This document shows positions 47,769 to 55,758 of a stretch of DNA of 64,000 nt, piece by piece. The position numbers were made by a program, and so were the translations under genes. Within the stretch, counting starts at the first letter, position 1. Each line of letters starts with the position of its first letter. Below the pieces are notes generated by a model. That model was not told the origin of the DNA. It did no database searches and saw only the letters and a program-made list of their open reading frames with translations. The stretch lies in NCBI GenBank assembly GCA_001314845.1, contig LJZQ01000006.1, forward strand, positions 62,001 through 126,000. The letters run 5' to 3'. The DNA comes from Marinobacter excellens HL-55 (GTDB taxonomy: Bacteria; Pseudomonadota; Gammaproteobacteria; Pseudomonadales; Oleiphilaceae).

Positions 47769-49571
47769 ATGACCGACACCCTGATTGACCGCCGCGACTT
47801 GGCGTTCCAACTCTATGAAGTCCTCGATACCGAAAACCTCACCACCCGCGAGCGCTTCAGTGAACACAGCAAAGAAACCTTCGATGCCGTCATCGAAACG
47901 GCGGACAAAATGGCGAAAGAAAAATTCGCCAACCACAACAGCGCCGCCGACAAAGACGAGCCCAGATTCGTTAACGGCCAGGTCGACATGCTGCCAGAGG
48001 TAAAGGTCGCCTTCGACGCTTACGCCGAAGCCGGTTTCCTCGCTGGTCGCTACGATTACGACCTGGGCGGCATGCAATTGCCGGAATCGGTCATGGCCGC
48101 CTGTAACGGCTTCTTCACCGCCGCCAACCCGGGCACCGCAGGTTATCCGTTCCTCACGACCGCTGCGGCGAATCTCATCCGGGTATTCGGCGATGACGAA
48201 CAGAAAACCCGATTTTTGCCATACATGCTCAACGGCCGCTACAGCGGCACTATGGCCCTGACCGAGCCCCACGCGGGCTCCAGCCTGGCGGATATCCGCA
48301 CCTCCGCCACGCCAACCGATGATGGCCACTACCTGATCAAAGGCGCCAAAATCTACATCTCTGGCGGCGAGCAGAGCATCACCGAAAACATCGTCCACAT
48401 GGTGCTGGCCAAAATCAAAGGCGCACCGTCCGGTGTCAAAGGCATCTCCCTGTTCATCGTCCCGAAATTTCATGTGGACGAGGCCGGTAACCCGGGCGAA
48501 CGCAACGGCGTTAGCCTCGCAGGCCTGATTCACAAGCTCGGCTATCGGGGCACCACCTCCACAGCCCTGAGCTTCGGCGACGACGCCCCGTGCCACGGCT
48601 ATCTGGTGGGCGAGCCCCATCAGGGCCTGAAATACATGTTCCAGATGATGAACGAAGCCCGCATCGGCGTCGGGTTCGGCGCCGCCGTCATCGGCTACCG
48701 CGGTTACATGCACAGCCTGGAATACGCCAAAGACCGTCTGCAGGGCCGCAAAGCCAGCGAAAAGAACCCGGAAAGCCCGCAGGTGCCCATCATTGAGCAC
48801 GCCGACGTGCGCAGAATGCTGCTGGCCCAAAAAGCCTACAGTGAAGGCGGACTGGCCTTGTGCCTCTACGGTGCTCGGTTGATGGACGATCAGCACACCC
48901 ACCCGGATGAGCCAAAACGTGTCGAAGCCGGCAAGCTGCTGGACCTGCTCACTCCTGTGATCAAAGCCTGGCCTTCCGAATTTGGCCTGAAAGCCAATGA
49001 CCTGGCGATTCAGGTCTACGGTGGGGCCGGGTACACCCGCGAATACCCGGCAGAACAATGTTGGCGCGATAACCGCCTGAACCCGATCCACGAGGGCACC
49101 AACGGCATCCAGGCCTTGGATTTGCTTGGCCGCAAAATCTGGCAGGACCAGAGCCACGGCCTGCAACTGCTGATGCAGGAGATGCAGGTGGACCTACAAG
49201 CCGCCACCACCGACCGCTGCCAGCAGTGGGCGCTGTCGCTCAGCGAAACCCTGCAACAGGCCGTCAAAGTCACCCAGAGCCTGGGTAAATCGCTGATGGG
49301 CGGCGAAGTCGACAAAACCCTCGCCAACGCCAGCTGCTACCTGCACCTGTTCGGCCACATCATCGTCGCCTGGATGTGGCTCCGTCAGGCCAATGCTGCC
49401 GCCAATGCTGTGGCCTTGGCCAACAGTGACGCCGAACGCAACTTCTACCAGGGCAAACTCCAGGCCGCCCAGTACTTCTTCCACTGGGAGTTGCCAACCG
49501 TGGCCCAGGACCTGGTGCTGCTCCGGAACCAGGATGATACGTGCCTTAATATGAAGGCCGATTGGTTCTGA
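47769..49571 (+). CDS. Acyl-CoA dehydrogenase, long form
   Basis: A 600-residue FAD enzyme carrying out the first step of beta-oxidation. The FAD-binding region MALTEPHAGSSLADIRTSAT and the substrate region YGGAGYTREYPAEQCWRDNRLNPIHEGTNGIQALDLLGRKI (central part) match long acyl-CoA dehydrogenases with an extra helical C-terminal domain (PF12806 type). Codons end in C or G far more than in most genes of the window, a bias shared with the crotonase gene downstream. It is separated from that gene by elements E and F. Substrate chain length is unknown. Confidence 0.93.
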   Translation: MTDTLIDRRDLAFQLYEVLDTENLTTRERFSEHSKETFDAVIETADKMAKEKFANHNSAADKDEPRFVNGQVDMLPEVKVAFDAYAEAGFLAGRYDYDLGGMQLPESVMAACNGFFTAANPGTAGYPFLTTAAANLIRVFGDDEQKTRFLPYMLNGRYSGTMALTEPHAGSSLADIRTSATPTDDGHYLIKGAKIYISGGEQSITENIVHMVLAKIKGAPSGVKGISLFIVPKFHVDEAGNPGERNGVSLAGLIHKLGYRGTTSTALSFGDDAPCHGYLVGEPHQGLKYMFQMMNEARIGVGFGAAVIGYRGYMHSLEYAKDRLQGRKASEKNPESPQVPIIEHADVRRMLLAQKAYSEGGLALCLYGARLMDDQHTHPDEPKRVEAGKLLDLLTPVIKAWPSEFGLKANDLAIQVYGGAGYTREYPAEQCWRDNRLNPIHEGTNGIQALDLLGRKIWQDQSHGLQLLMQEMQVDLQAATTDRCQQWALSLSETLQQAVKVTQSLGKSLMGGEVDKTLANASCYLHLFGHIIVAWMWLRQANAAANAVALANSDAERNFYQGKLQAAQYFFHWELPTVAQDLVLLRNQDDTCLNMKADWF

Positions 49572-49622
49572 GTTTGGTGCTTTGGTTCTTGTTATAGCCT
49601 GCTGGTTTGGGCATAAGCACGC

Positions 49623-49725
49623 TCGGCCGGTGGGCCTTTCCGGGACACGCCTACGAGTACGTCCCTGTAGGCTCGTTTCGGGCCGTCCATGGCCCTCAAC
49701 GGTCCCGGAAAGGCCCACCGGCCGA
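49623..49725 (-). repeat. Structured palindromic element, copy E
   Basis: Perfect 24-bp outer arms (49623-49646 and 49702-49725). Minus-strand inner hairpins have loops ATGGAC (GGCC/GGCC-type stem) and AGGGAC (TAC/GTA stem), with TCC on the plus strand at 49686-49688 and 49662-49664, 24 nt apart. The loops are antisense to the flanking genes. Element F lies 122 bp downstream in the opposite orientation. Confidence 0.88.
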
Positions 49726-49847
49726 CCGCGCCCAAGCATTGGCGCGGTGAGCAGCAACCGAAGGCAGGATTAAGTTATTGTTGACCGGAACAGGTTGCAG
49801 GTTTCAATGGGCTGTTCCGAATTACTCCCAGGCTCGGGGCGCGAGCG

Positions 49848-49943
49848 ACGGGTGACGCTTTCCGGGACCGTCTGTGGCCATGGATGGCCACAGCCGAGCG
49901 CACAGGGACGTGCTCGTAGCGTGTCCCGGAAAGCGTCACCCGT
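49848..49943 (+). repeat. Structured palindromic element, copy F
   Basis: Perfect 21-bp outer arms (49848-49868 and 49923-49943). Plus-strand inner hairpins: GTGGCC-ATGGAT-GGCCAC and CAC-AGGGAC-GTG, with GGA at 49882-49884 and 49906-49908, 24 nt apart. Its core is the reverse complement of copy E's core with changes. It sits 58 bp before the crotonase start, so it could form part of that gene's leader. Confidence 0.88.
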
Positions 49944-50000
49944 TGATCGCGTCTACTCCGAGCCCGAAAGGCTAGGTTCCCAAAGTCGAGGACAAATAAA

Positions 50001-50780
50001 ATGTCACTGGTAAACATAGAAAAACAGGGCCACATCCTGCTGATTGGCCTGAACCGCCCGGAAAAAATGAACGCCATGAACCGGGCCATGTACCACGAAA
50101 TCGCGTCCGCCTATCACCAGCTCCAGAGTGACCCGGAGCTGCGCGTGGCCGTGATGTACGCCAATGGCGACCACTTCACCAGCGGCCTGCAACTGGACGA
50201 CTGGGCCGGCGTGTTCGCCAACGGCAAAGGCATCGAACCCGGGGAGGGCGAACTCGACCCCTTCGACATCACCGGCGACAGCCTCACCAAACCCGTTGTC
50301 TTCGCCGCCCAGGGCATCTGCTTCACCTGCGGCGTCGAAATGATGCTCAACACCGACATCCGCATCGCCGCCAAAGGTACCCGTTTCGCCCAACTGGAAG
50401 TCAAACGCGGCATCTTCGCCTGCGGCGGCGCCACCATCCGCCTGCAGCGAGAGATCGGCTGGGGCAACGCCCAACGCTGCCTGCTCACCGGCGAAGAATG
50501 GACCGCGGAACAGGCCTACCACTGGGGTTTGATCCAGGAGCTAGTCGAGCCCGGCGAACAGCTCAACAAAGCACTGGAGATCGCCGAGAAGATCGCCAAA
50601 GCCGCACCACTGGGCGTTCAGGGCAGCCTGAAATCCTCCAAGATTGCCGTTTCCGAAGGCCAGGAAGTGGCCAAAGAGCGCCTGTTCCCGGAGTTGCGCC
50701 CGGTCATGGCCAGTGAAGATGTAAAAGAGGGAATCCAGTCGTTCTTGGAGAGAAGAGAAGCGGTGTTCAAAGGCAAGTAG
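50001..50780 (+). CDS. Enoyl-CoA hydratase/isomerase family protein (crotonase)
   Basis: A 259-residue crotonase-fold protein. Oxyanion-hole segments are HFTSGLQLDDWA and CGVEMMLNTDIRIAA; FAQLEVKRGIFACGGATIRL spans the usual catalytic region, where the second classical glutamate seems replaced near CGGAT, so the reaction may be isomerisation or another crotonase activity rather than simple hydration. Its strong C-ending codon bias matches the acyl-CoA dehydrogenase upstream. Flanked by elements F and G. Confidence 0.88.
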   Translation: MSLVNIEKQGHILLIGLNRPEKMNAMNRAMYHEIASAYHQLQSDPELRVAVMYANGDHFTSGLQLDDWAGVFANGKGIEPGEGELDPFDITGDSLTKPVVFAAQGICFTCGVEMMLNTDIRIAAKGTRFAQLEVKRGIFACGGATIRLQREIGWGNAQRCLLTGEEWTAEQAYHWGLIQELVEPGEQLNKALEIAEKIAKAAPLGVQGSLKSSKIAVSEGQEVAKERLFPELRPVMASEDVKEGIQSFLERREAVFKGK

Positions 50781-50858
50781 TGGGATTGCCCCGTTGATCG
50801 AGATTTCGTCCTTAGCGAATCATCGAATCAGCGACTATCTAACGGAAGCGCAAGCGGC

Positions 50859-50958
50859 GGGTTGGGGCCAGCCTTCCGGGACTGTGCGCAGCAGGGATGC
50901 TGCGCTCAATCCCCCATGGATGGGTTCACGGCGTCTCCCGGAAGGCTGGCCCCAACCC
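50859..50958 (+). repeat. Structured palindromic element, copy G
   Basis: Perfect 23-bp outer arms (50859-50881 and 50936-50958). Plus-strand inner hairpins: GCGCAGC-AGGGAT-GCTGCGC (50886-50905) and CCC-ATGGAT-GGG, with GGA at 50895-50897 and 50918-50920, 23 nt apart. The core closely follows copy D; these two form a subtype. It lies between the convergent crotonase and alkB genes. Confidence 0.88.
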
Positions 50959-51019
50959 GAAGCCAGCACCATAACCCACAGGCTGGGGCCGGCTATCAAA
51001 CCAATAAATCAGTCAGGCC

Positions 51020-52285
51020 TCAGGCAGCCTCAGATTCAGCATTGCTTCCCGCTTTGCGAGCTGCAGCTTCAGCCGCCACTTTCGCTGCATAATCCGCATA
51101 CTTGGCCATCAGCTCATCTTTACGATCCGGATCCCAGTTGATCTTCGACAAATCGCCTTCGTAGTGATCAATTACCCGTTTATCCATGGTCTCGTACCAC
51201 CACTGCGGCAAATACGCCGGCAACAACATGGATGCATAACCGCCCGGCAACTGCGGCGCATTCTCAAAATGCCTCAAAGCCTGATAGCTCCGGGTCGGAT
51301 GCGCATGGTGGTCCGAATGCCGTTGCAGCTGATACAGGAACAGGTTGGTCACCACATGATTGCTGTTCCAGCTGTGCTCCGGCTGAGTGCGCACATACTT
51401 GCCAGACTTATCCTTCTGGCGCAGCAAACCGTAGTGCTCAATGTAATTCACACTCTCCAGCAAACTGGCGCCATAAACCGCCTGCGCCGCCAGAAACGGA
51501 ACCGCACGCGGGCCGCACAGTAGCGTCGTCGCGCCAAAGAACCCGGCAGTCATCGCCCAGCCCTGCAGCAACTCATTGTCCAGACTCCAGAAACCCTTGC
51601 CCTTGCGCTCAAGACGGGCCTTCTCGATCTTCACGGACGACTTCATGCCGCCAAACACCGTGCGCGGCAGAAACTTCCAGAAACTCTCCCCCATCCGGCT
51701 GCTGGCCGGATCTTCCGGCGTGGCTACCCGCTTGTGGTGGCCAAAATTATGCTCCACCACAAAATGGGTGTAACCGGTGGGTGCCAGTGCCGCCATAGCC
51801 ATCAGCTTATTGAACTTGCTGGATTTGTGACCCAGCTCATGGGCGGTGTTGATGCCAACGCCGTTAATGGCACCGACGGTCAGCGTCAGCCCGATCTTGT
51901 CCTCCAGGGGCGTGCTCTTACGGCTGGCTAGCCAGGCGCCCATGACCGTCATGGCGTACTGGGTCGGGATGAACGCCTTTACGATGCGATCGTAGTATTT
52001 GTCCTGCTCCAGCGACCGGACGGCAGACTCTGGCGGATTACTTTTGTCTTCACCGATGGCGCGATCAAGCGCCGGGATGATGCCATGCACCAGCGCCGGG
52101 CCTGTCCAGGCCAGCGCCTTCAGTTTTTTCGGTGCGATGGCATAGCCGGTGAGTGCTGCCAGACCAATGCCCGGTAAGGCAGGGCTGAGCAGCCACATGT
52201 AGCGCTTTGGGTCTTTCCAGTCGGCCTTGCTGAGGGGGCTACTCACTTGATGGGAGTCCAGAGACTCTTTTGCTTTGGCGTTCAT
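51020..52285 (-). CDS. alkB: Alkane 1-monooxygenase
   Basis: A 421-residue integral membrane di-iron enzyme that hydroxylates the end carbon of n-alkanes using O2 and electrons from rubredoxin. All four histidine signatures are present: HELGHK (149-154), EHNFGHH (178-184), NYIEHYGLLR (280-289) and LQRHSDHHAHP (320-330), with hydrophobic helices between. The C-terminus is Ala/Glu-rich. No rubredoxin, rubredoxin reductase or alcohol dehydrogenase gene is adjacent, so partners are encoded elsewhere. Downstream products would be activated by the AlkK-like ligase and degraded by the acyl-CoA dehydrogenase, crotonase and FadH. Confidence 0.95.
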   Translation of the reverse strand: MNAKAKESLDSHQVSSPLSKADWKDPKRYMWLLSPALPGIGLAALTGYAIAPKKLKALAWTGPALVHGIIPALDRAIGEDKSNPPESAVRSLEQDKYYDRIVKAFIPTQYAMTVMGAWLASRKSTPLEDKIGLTLTVGAINGVGINTAHELGHKSSKFNKLMAMAALAPTGYTHFVVEHNFGHHKRVATPEDPASSRMGESFWKFLPRTVFGGMKSSVKIEKARLERKGKGFWSLDNELLQGWAMTAGFFGATTLLCGPRAVPFLAAQAVYGASLLESVNYIEHYGLLRQKDKSGKYVRTQPEHSWNSNHVVTNLFLYQLQRHSDHHAHPTRSYQALRHFENAPQLPGGYASMLLPAYLPQWWYETMDKRVIDHYEGDLSKINWDPDRKDELMAKYADYAAKVAAEAAARKAGSNAESEAA

Positions 52286-52323
52286 GGTTGGCTCTCCGCT
52301 GTGTTCTTTGGATTTGTTGTTCT

Positions 52324-52352
52324 AATTTATGTCGGACAATCTTGCAATACAA
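52324..52352 (-). promoter_or_regulatory. Probable sigma-70 promoter of alkB
   Basis: On the minus strand TTGTAT (plus 52347-52352) and TAAATT (plus 52324-52329) are spaced by 17 bp. Transcription would start near 52317, leaving a leader of about 32 nt before the alkB ATG. The surrounding sequence also has GTTGT/ACAAC repeats (plus 52318 area and 52350-52354). Confidence 0.5.
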
Positions 52353-52520
52353 CAAAACCAAGGAGCGGCTCAGAATGATGGCCTGTTATGACAATGTCGT
52401 GATATCACCATAAGACGTCGAGGTTTTCTGGCCGTTGCCAGTTAATGGGGGTGAGCACAGTGGCGAGACCAGTATTTGTGGTCCAGACTTCAACCAAACA
52501 AAAACAACAGGGACGACCCT

Positions 52521-52772
52521 ATGAGCGCCTCTCATCCATCACCGTCGACGGTTTGTTGGTCGGTTCAACAAATGCTTCGTGAGTATGTTGGCACGCAGCG
52601 CATCGCTGAGATTATCTACCAGGACCCCGCCGGGCAGATTTGTTCGGTCCACGCAACCATCCGGGATCTTTTGAGCCGTGCGGGCCATGATTTTCTGGTA
52701 CTGGGAACGGGTAAAGTGGTCGGTGTTGAGCACATCATTATGATTGACGGGCAACGGTTTACCAAAGAGTAA
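52521..52772 (+). CDS. Small hypothetical protein, possibly Rof-like
   Basis: An 83-residue soluble protein. The pattern of short beta strands QICSVHATIRDLLSR-GHDFLVLGTGKVVGVEHIIMIDG resembles the small Sm-like barrel of Rho-binding antiterminators such as Rof, but this is a visual likeness only. The start MSASHPS at 52521 follows CAGGGACGACCCT. It is divergent from alkB. Confidence 0.55.
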   Translation: MSASHPSPSTVCWSVQQMLREYVGTQRIAEIIYQDPAGQICSVHATIRDLLSRAGHDFLVLGTGKVVGVEHIIMIDGQRFTKE

Positions 52773-52851
52773 TCCGCAGGTAATTGCCTTCTTTACCCCA
52801 TCACATCTACTCTGCCCTTGTTATAAACATGTATCAACAGAGGGATATGTT

Positions 52852-53145
52852 ATGAACAAGCTCACACTGAGCGCACTGGCTTTGGTTGCAACGATCGGTT
52901 TGGCTGGATGCAGCTCTGAAAGCGATGAAGGTGCCGATTTTGAGCAGGCAGGTGATAACGCCGCCGAAATGATGGATGATGCCACCGATTCCGCCGAGGA
53001 AACCTGGGAAGAGGCGACCGGACAGGACGAAAGCGCCTGGGGCGAGATGGAGGAAGGCGCCGAAGAAGCCGGTGAAGAAATGGGCGAAGCCGCCGATGAC
53101 GCTGGCGACGCCATGGAAGAGAGCCATGACGAGATGACCCGGTAA
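52852..53145 (+). CDS. Acidic low-complexity lipoprotein
   Basis: A 97-residue predicted lipoprotein: signal peptide LTLSALALVATIGLAGC, lipidated Cys20, then about 75 residues dominated by Glu, Asp, Ala and Met with a heptad-like rhythm (EEAGEEMGEAADDAGDAMEE). It likely forms an extended or coiled-coil acidic helix anchored to a membrane, possibly binding cations. The ATG follows AGAGGGATATGTT. Function unknown. Confidence 0.75.
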   Translation: MNKLTLSALALVATIGLAGCSSESDEGADFEQAGDNAAEMMDDATDSAEETWEEATGQDESAWGEMEEGAEEAGEEMGEAADDAGDAMEESHDEMTR

Positions 53146-53175
53146 GTGCCAAACGATTCCGAATTGCATGGGTCC

Positions 53176-53197
53176 GGCCAGTACAAACTGACTGGCC
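53176..53197. terminator. Hairpin between the acidic lipoprotein and phoX
   Basis: A perfect 7-bp stem (GGCCAGT 53176-53182, ACTGGCC 53191-53197) has an 8-nt loop, between convergent genes. No T-run follows, so termination is only likely. Confidence 0.4.
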
Positions 53198-53224
53198 AGA
53201 CTCAGTTTAAGGCTTTACCCGTCC

Positions 53225-55411
53225 TTAGATTGCTATCTCTCCTCCATCTTCACGGTAAATGACAATAGTCGCTGAACGAGGTCTGTTGCCGGCCTCTCCG
53301 AAAGCCGTTGCGTCTCCAGAGGTTGCCGGCCAAGTGCTTACATTGCGGTTGAATGTTTCTGCCGAGCCACCTTCGCCTGGATGTTGAACGTTAACGAACA
53401 TTGATCGTGCGTCAGCTGTCATGATGATTCCGGTTATCTCGCAACCATTCGGGCCGACGAGGAATCGCTTGAGTTGAACCGCTTCCGCGTTTCCGCCAAC
53501 GAAGGTATTGATGGATTCTTGACCAGTATTGTCAGATGTCGTGACGGACACGCTCTCACCGTCGCCGACTTCACCCGGGATAGCCATCAACATTTGATTG
53601 TTGGTTTTGCTTCGGATACCCGAGCTGCCGTCGTCGGTCTGGATCCACATAACTCCCCGGGGGTCGATGAAGAGTCCATCCGGGCTTGAGAACTCGTTTT
53701 CTGCGGTCAACCCGGAGACGTTGTAGTCAGAAGTAGCACCCGCGCTCGAACCAAACAGGAAAATATCCCACTCAAAAGTCGTGGCTGCGTGGTTGCCCTC
53801 ATTCTCGCGCCAGCGAATGATGTGACCATTTGAGTTGATAGCACGTGGATTAGCGGCGTCCAGATCTTTTGATGGCCGATTGCTGGAGTTGCCATTGGTA
53901 AGGGTAAGATAAACATCGCCATTGGTTGGGTGTACCATCGCCCATTCCGGACGATCCATCGGGGTGGCGCCGACAACATCGGCTGCCAGGCGGGCACTCG
54001 CCAGAATTTCTGCATCGGATGCAAAGTCGTACTGATAGGTTGTGCCGTCATCGTTGTAGGTGTGAGTGCCGTCGAGCTCCGCATTGGATTTTGACAGAGC
54101 TTTCCATTCACCGGTGCCGTCGTCATTAAACACCGCAACGTAAAGCGTACCTTCGTCGAGGTATGTGTCGCCGGCGGCAAGACCTCCATTGCGGTCGGCT
54201 TCTGACCAGGCAGCTTTAGACACAAATTTGTACATATATTCGCGGCGGGAATCGTCACCTGAGTAAATTACGACAGGTGAACCTTCTTTGGTTGGTGCAA
54301 CCCAGGCGCCTTCATGGGAGAAGCGACCAAACCCGGTTCTTACTCGGGGTTTTTGGGTTGGTCGGAACGGGTCAACCTCCGTTACATAACCGTGCAGGTT
54401 GGCTTCGTGTCGGAAATCTTCGGTCGCAACTGCCCCGTCCGTAGTGATGCCAAACCGGGCGTACTGATCGCCTGGAACCTCATCCCATTTCCGGTAGTTC
54501 CAGCCAGCACCTTGGATGCCATAGCGCGCCAGCCAACCCTGATGTTTCTCCGATAGGGCGTCGACGGTGCCCACGTTAAAGTAGGCATACCAATTTTCTT
54601 CGGCAGCAAGATAGGTGCCCCAGGGTGTGTAGCCGTGGGCGCAGTTATTCATCGTGCCGAATCGACGTGTACCGGTCGGTGTCAGTTTGGTTTTGACGAA
54701 GTCTTCGCCGGCTACTGGGCCACGCATTTCCATTTCTGTGAAGATTGTGACACGGCGATTGTAGGGCGAATCGAGAACAACAGACCATTTGCCATTCTCT
54801 TTCTGAATCTCCACGCATGAGACGCCGTGTCCGTTCATTTCACGGTCGACGAATTTTTTAAGATCTGTAATGTTGTTTTCTGCAAGCGCATCGGCTTTGG
54901 CCGTCGGCGTTTCGTGAAGTGTGTTGTCTTCAAGATTTTCATGGTTGAGAACCAGAATTCCTCGGTTTGATGCCTGAGGGTCATACTGGCCCGATGAGTT
55001 CATGCCAAAGAAATGCATGCCATCATGTTCGTCGCCGGATCGGCTGTCGTAATCAACATCGGTGCCGTCGTTCTTGAACTGAGGCAGGCCCGAGAAGAGT
55101 GGGTCACCTTTGGCGTAGAGAACATCCGCTTTGTAGCCTTGGGGCAGAATCACTCGGTCTTCAATCGCGCCTGGCACAGCTTCAAAACCAAGCCGCTCGG
55201 GATTCATGGTTACCGTATTGGAAGCGGTTGTCCGAGTGTCAGAACTGCTGCTTCCGCCGCATCCGGTCAAGGCCAGCGAGCCCAACACACCGACCGTTGC
55301 AGCCGAAGCGGTACCGGTAAGTAGTTTGCGGCGAGAAAGCCGAGCGTTGATGATTTCCTCGAACGAGCGGTTGTTACTTCTGTTGCTGTCCTCTACCGGG
55401 TGGTGACCCAT
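53225..55411 (-). CDS. phoX: PhoX-family alkaline phosphatase (DUF839)
   Basis: A 728-residue secreted Ca2+/Fe-dependent phosphatase that releases phosphate from organic esters in the periplasm or outside. It carries a Tat signal with twin arginines in LSRRKLL (residues 25-31), and an LTGC that may also be a lipobox (Cys51). PhoX landmarks include LVLNHE, NNCAHGYTPWGTYLAAEENW, and SPDGLFIDPRGVMWIQTDDG. The start MGHHPVED at 55411 follows AAGGAGAGATAGAC; an open frame extends 69 codons upstream without a signal. PhoX is common in marine bacteria facing low phosphate. Confidence 0.92.
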   Translation of the reverse strand: MGHHPVEDSNRSNNRSFEEIINARLSRRKLLTGTASAATVGVLGSLALTGCGGSSSSDTRTTASNTVTMNPERLGFEAVPGAIEDRVILPQGYKADVLYAKGDPLFSGLPQFKNDGTDVDYDSRSGDEHDGMHFFGMNSSGQYDPQASNRGILVLNHENLEDNTLHETPTAKADALAENNITDLKKFVDREMNGHGVSCVEIQKENGKWSVVLDSPYNRRVTIFTEMEMRGPVAGEDFVKTKLTPTGTRRFGTMNNCAHGYTPWGTYLAAEENWYAYFNVGTVDALSEKHQGWLARYGIQGAGWNYRKWDEVPGDQYARFGITTDGAVATEDFRHEANLHGYVTEVDPFRPTQKPRVRTGFGRFSHEGAWVAPTKEGSPVVIYSGDDSRREYMYKFVSKAAWSEADRNGGLAAGDTYLDEGTLYVAVFNDDGTGEWKALSKSNAELDGTHTYNDDGTTYQYDFASDAEILASARLAADVVGATPMDRPEWAMVHPTNGDVYLTLTNGNSSNRPSKDLDAANPRAINSNGHIIRWRENEGNHAATTFEWDIFLFGSSAGATSDYNVSGLTAENEFSSPDGLFIDPRGVMWIQTDDGSSGIRSKTNNQMLMAIPGEVGDGESVSVTTSDNTGQESINTFVGGNAEAVQLKRFLVGPNGCEITGIIMTADARSMFVNVQHPGEGGSAETFNRNVSTWPATSGDATAFGEAGNRPRSATIVIYREDGGEIAI

Positions 55412-55758
55412 GTCTATCTCTCCTTGAATCAAGTGTTCGTAACAGATTGGCTTAGATGTCAGTGAGCTCGTAGACACGAGATCACTTAGGGGTAGAGTCG
55501 CGAAGTTCTGTGATCGAGTTGATGCAGTTCCGTTACAAATTGAAACAATATGATTCAAAAATATACATAATTGATGTCTGTAATGACGCTCATGGCATGG
55601 GGGGCATTTGAAAATCAAGGTTCAGGTTTTTGCTATTCTGCCGCTAACACTAAGAATCCACTAAAGTATGAGTTATTAATACACGTCAATTCATCACTCT
55701 CAGTCCAGGCCTGTCATAACAAGATGTTTGCGTACGCAATGATAAAAAAGAGGGCACC
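55412..55758. other. Divergent intergenic region, phoX/chemoreceptor
   Basis: A 347-bp AT-rich gap. Direct TTGTTTC/TTGTAAC-like words near 55535-55555 recall half-sites of a Pho box on the phoX strand, but spacing is 10 rather than 11 and matches are weak, so no Pho box is claimed. A 92-codon open frame from 55571 overlaps the chemoreceptor start and is not credible. No other gene was seen. Confidence 0.4.

Noticed and set aside
47697..49166. 489-codon open frame on the minus strand opposite the acyl-CoA dehydrogenase
   Set aside because: The plus-strand frame is a full-length acyl-CoA dehydrogenase; strong G/C bias at its third codon positions keeps the antisense frame open. The antisense product matches no family and has no ribosome binding site.
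55530..55560. Possible Pho box upstream of phoX
   Set aside because: Two TGT-containing words are present but spacing and sequence are off from the Pho box consensus, so regulation by PhoB cannot be claimed.
55660..55690. Flagellar sigma-28-like promoter upstream of the chemoreceptor
   Set aside because: TAAAGTAT resembles the -35 box but the expected GCCGATAA-type -10 is missing at the right distance.
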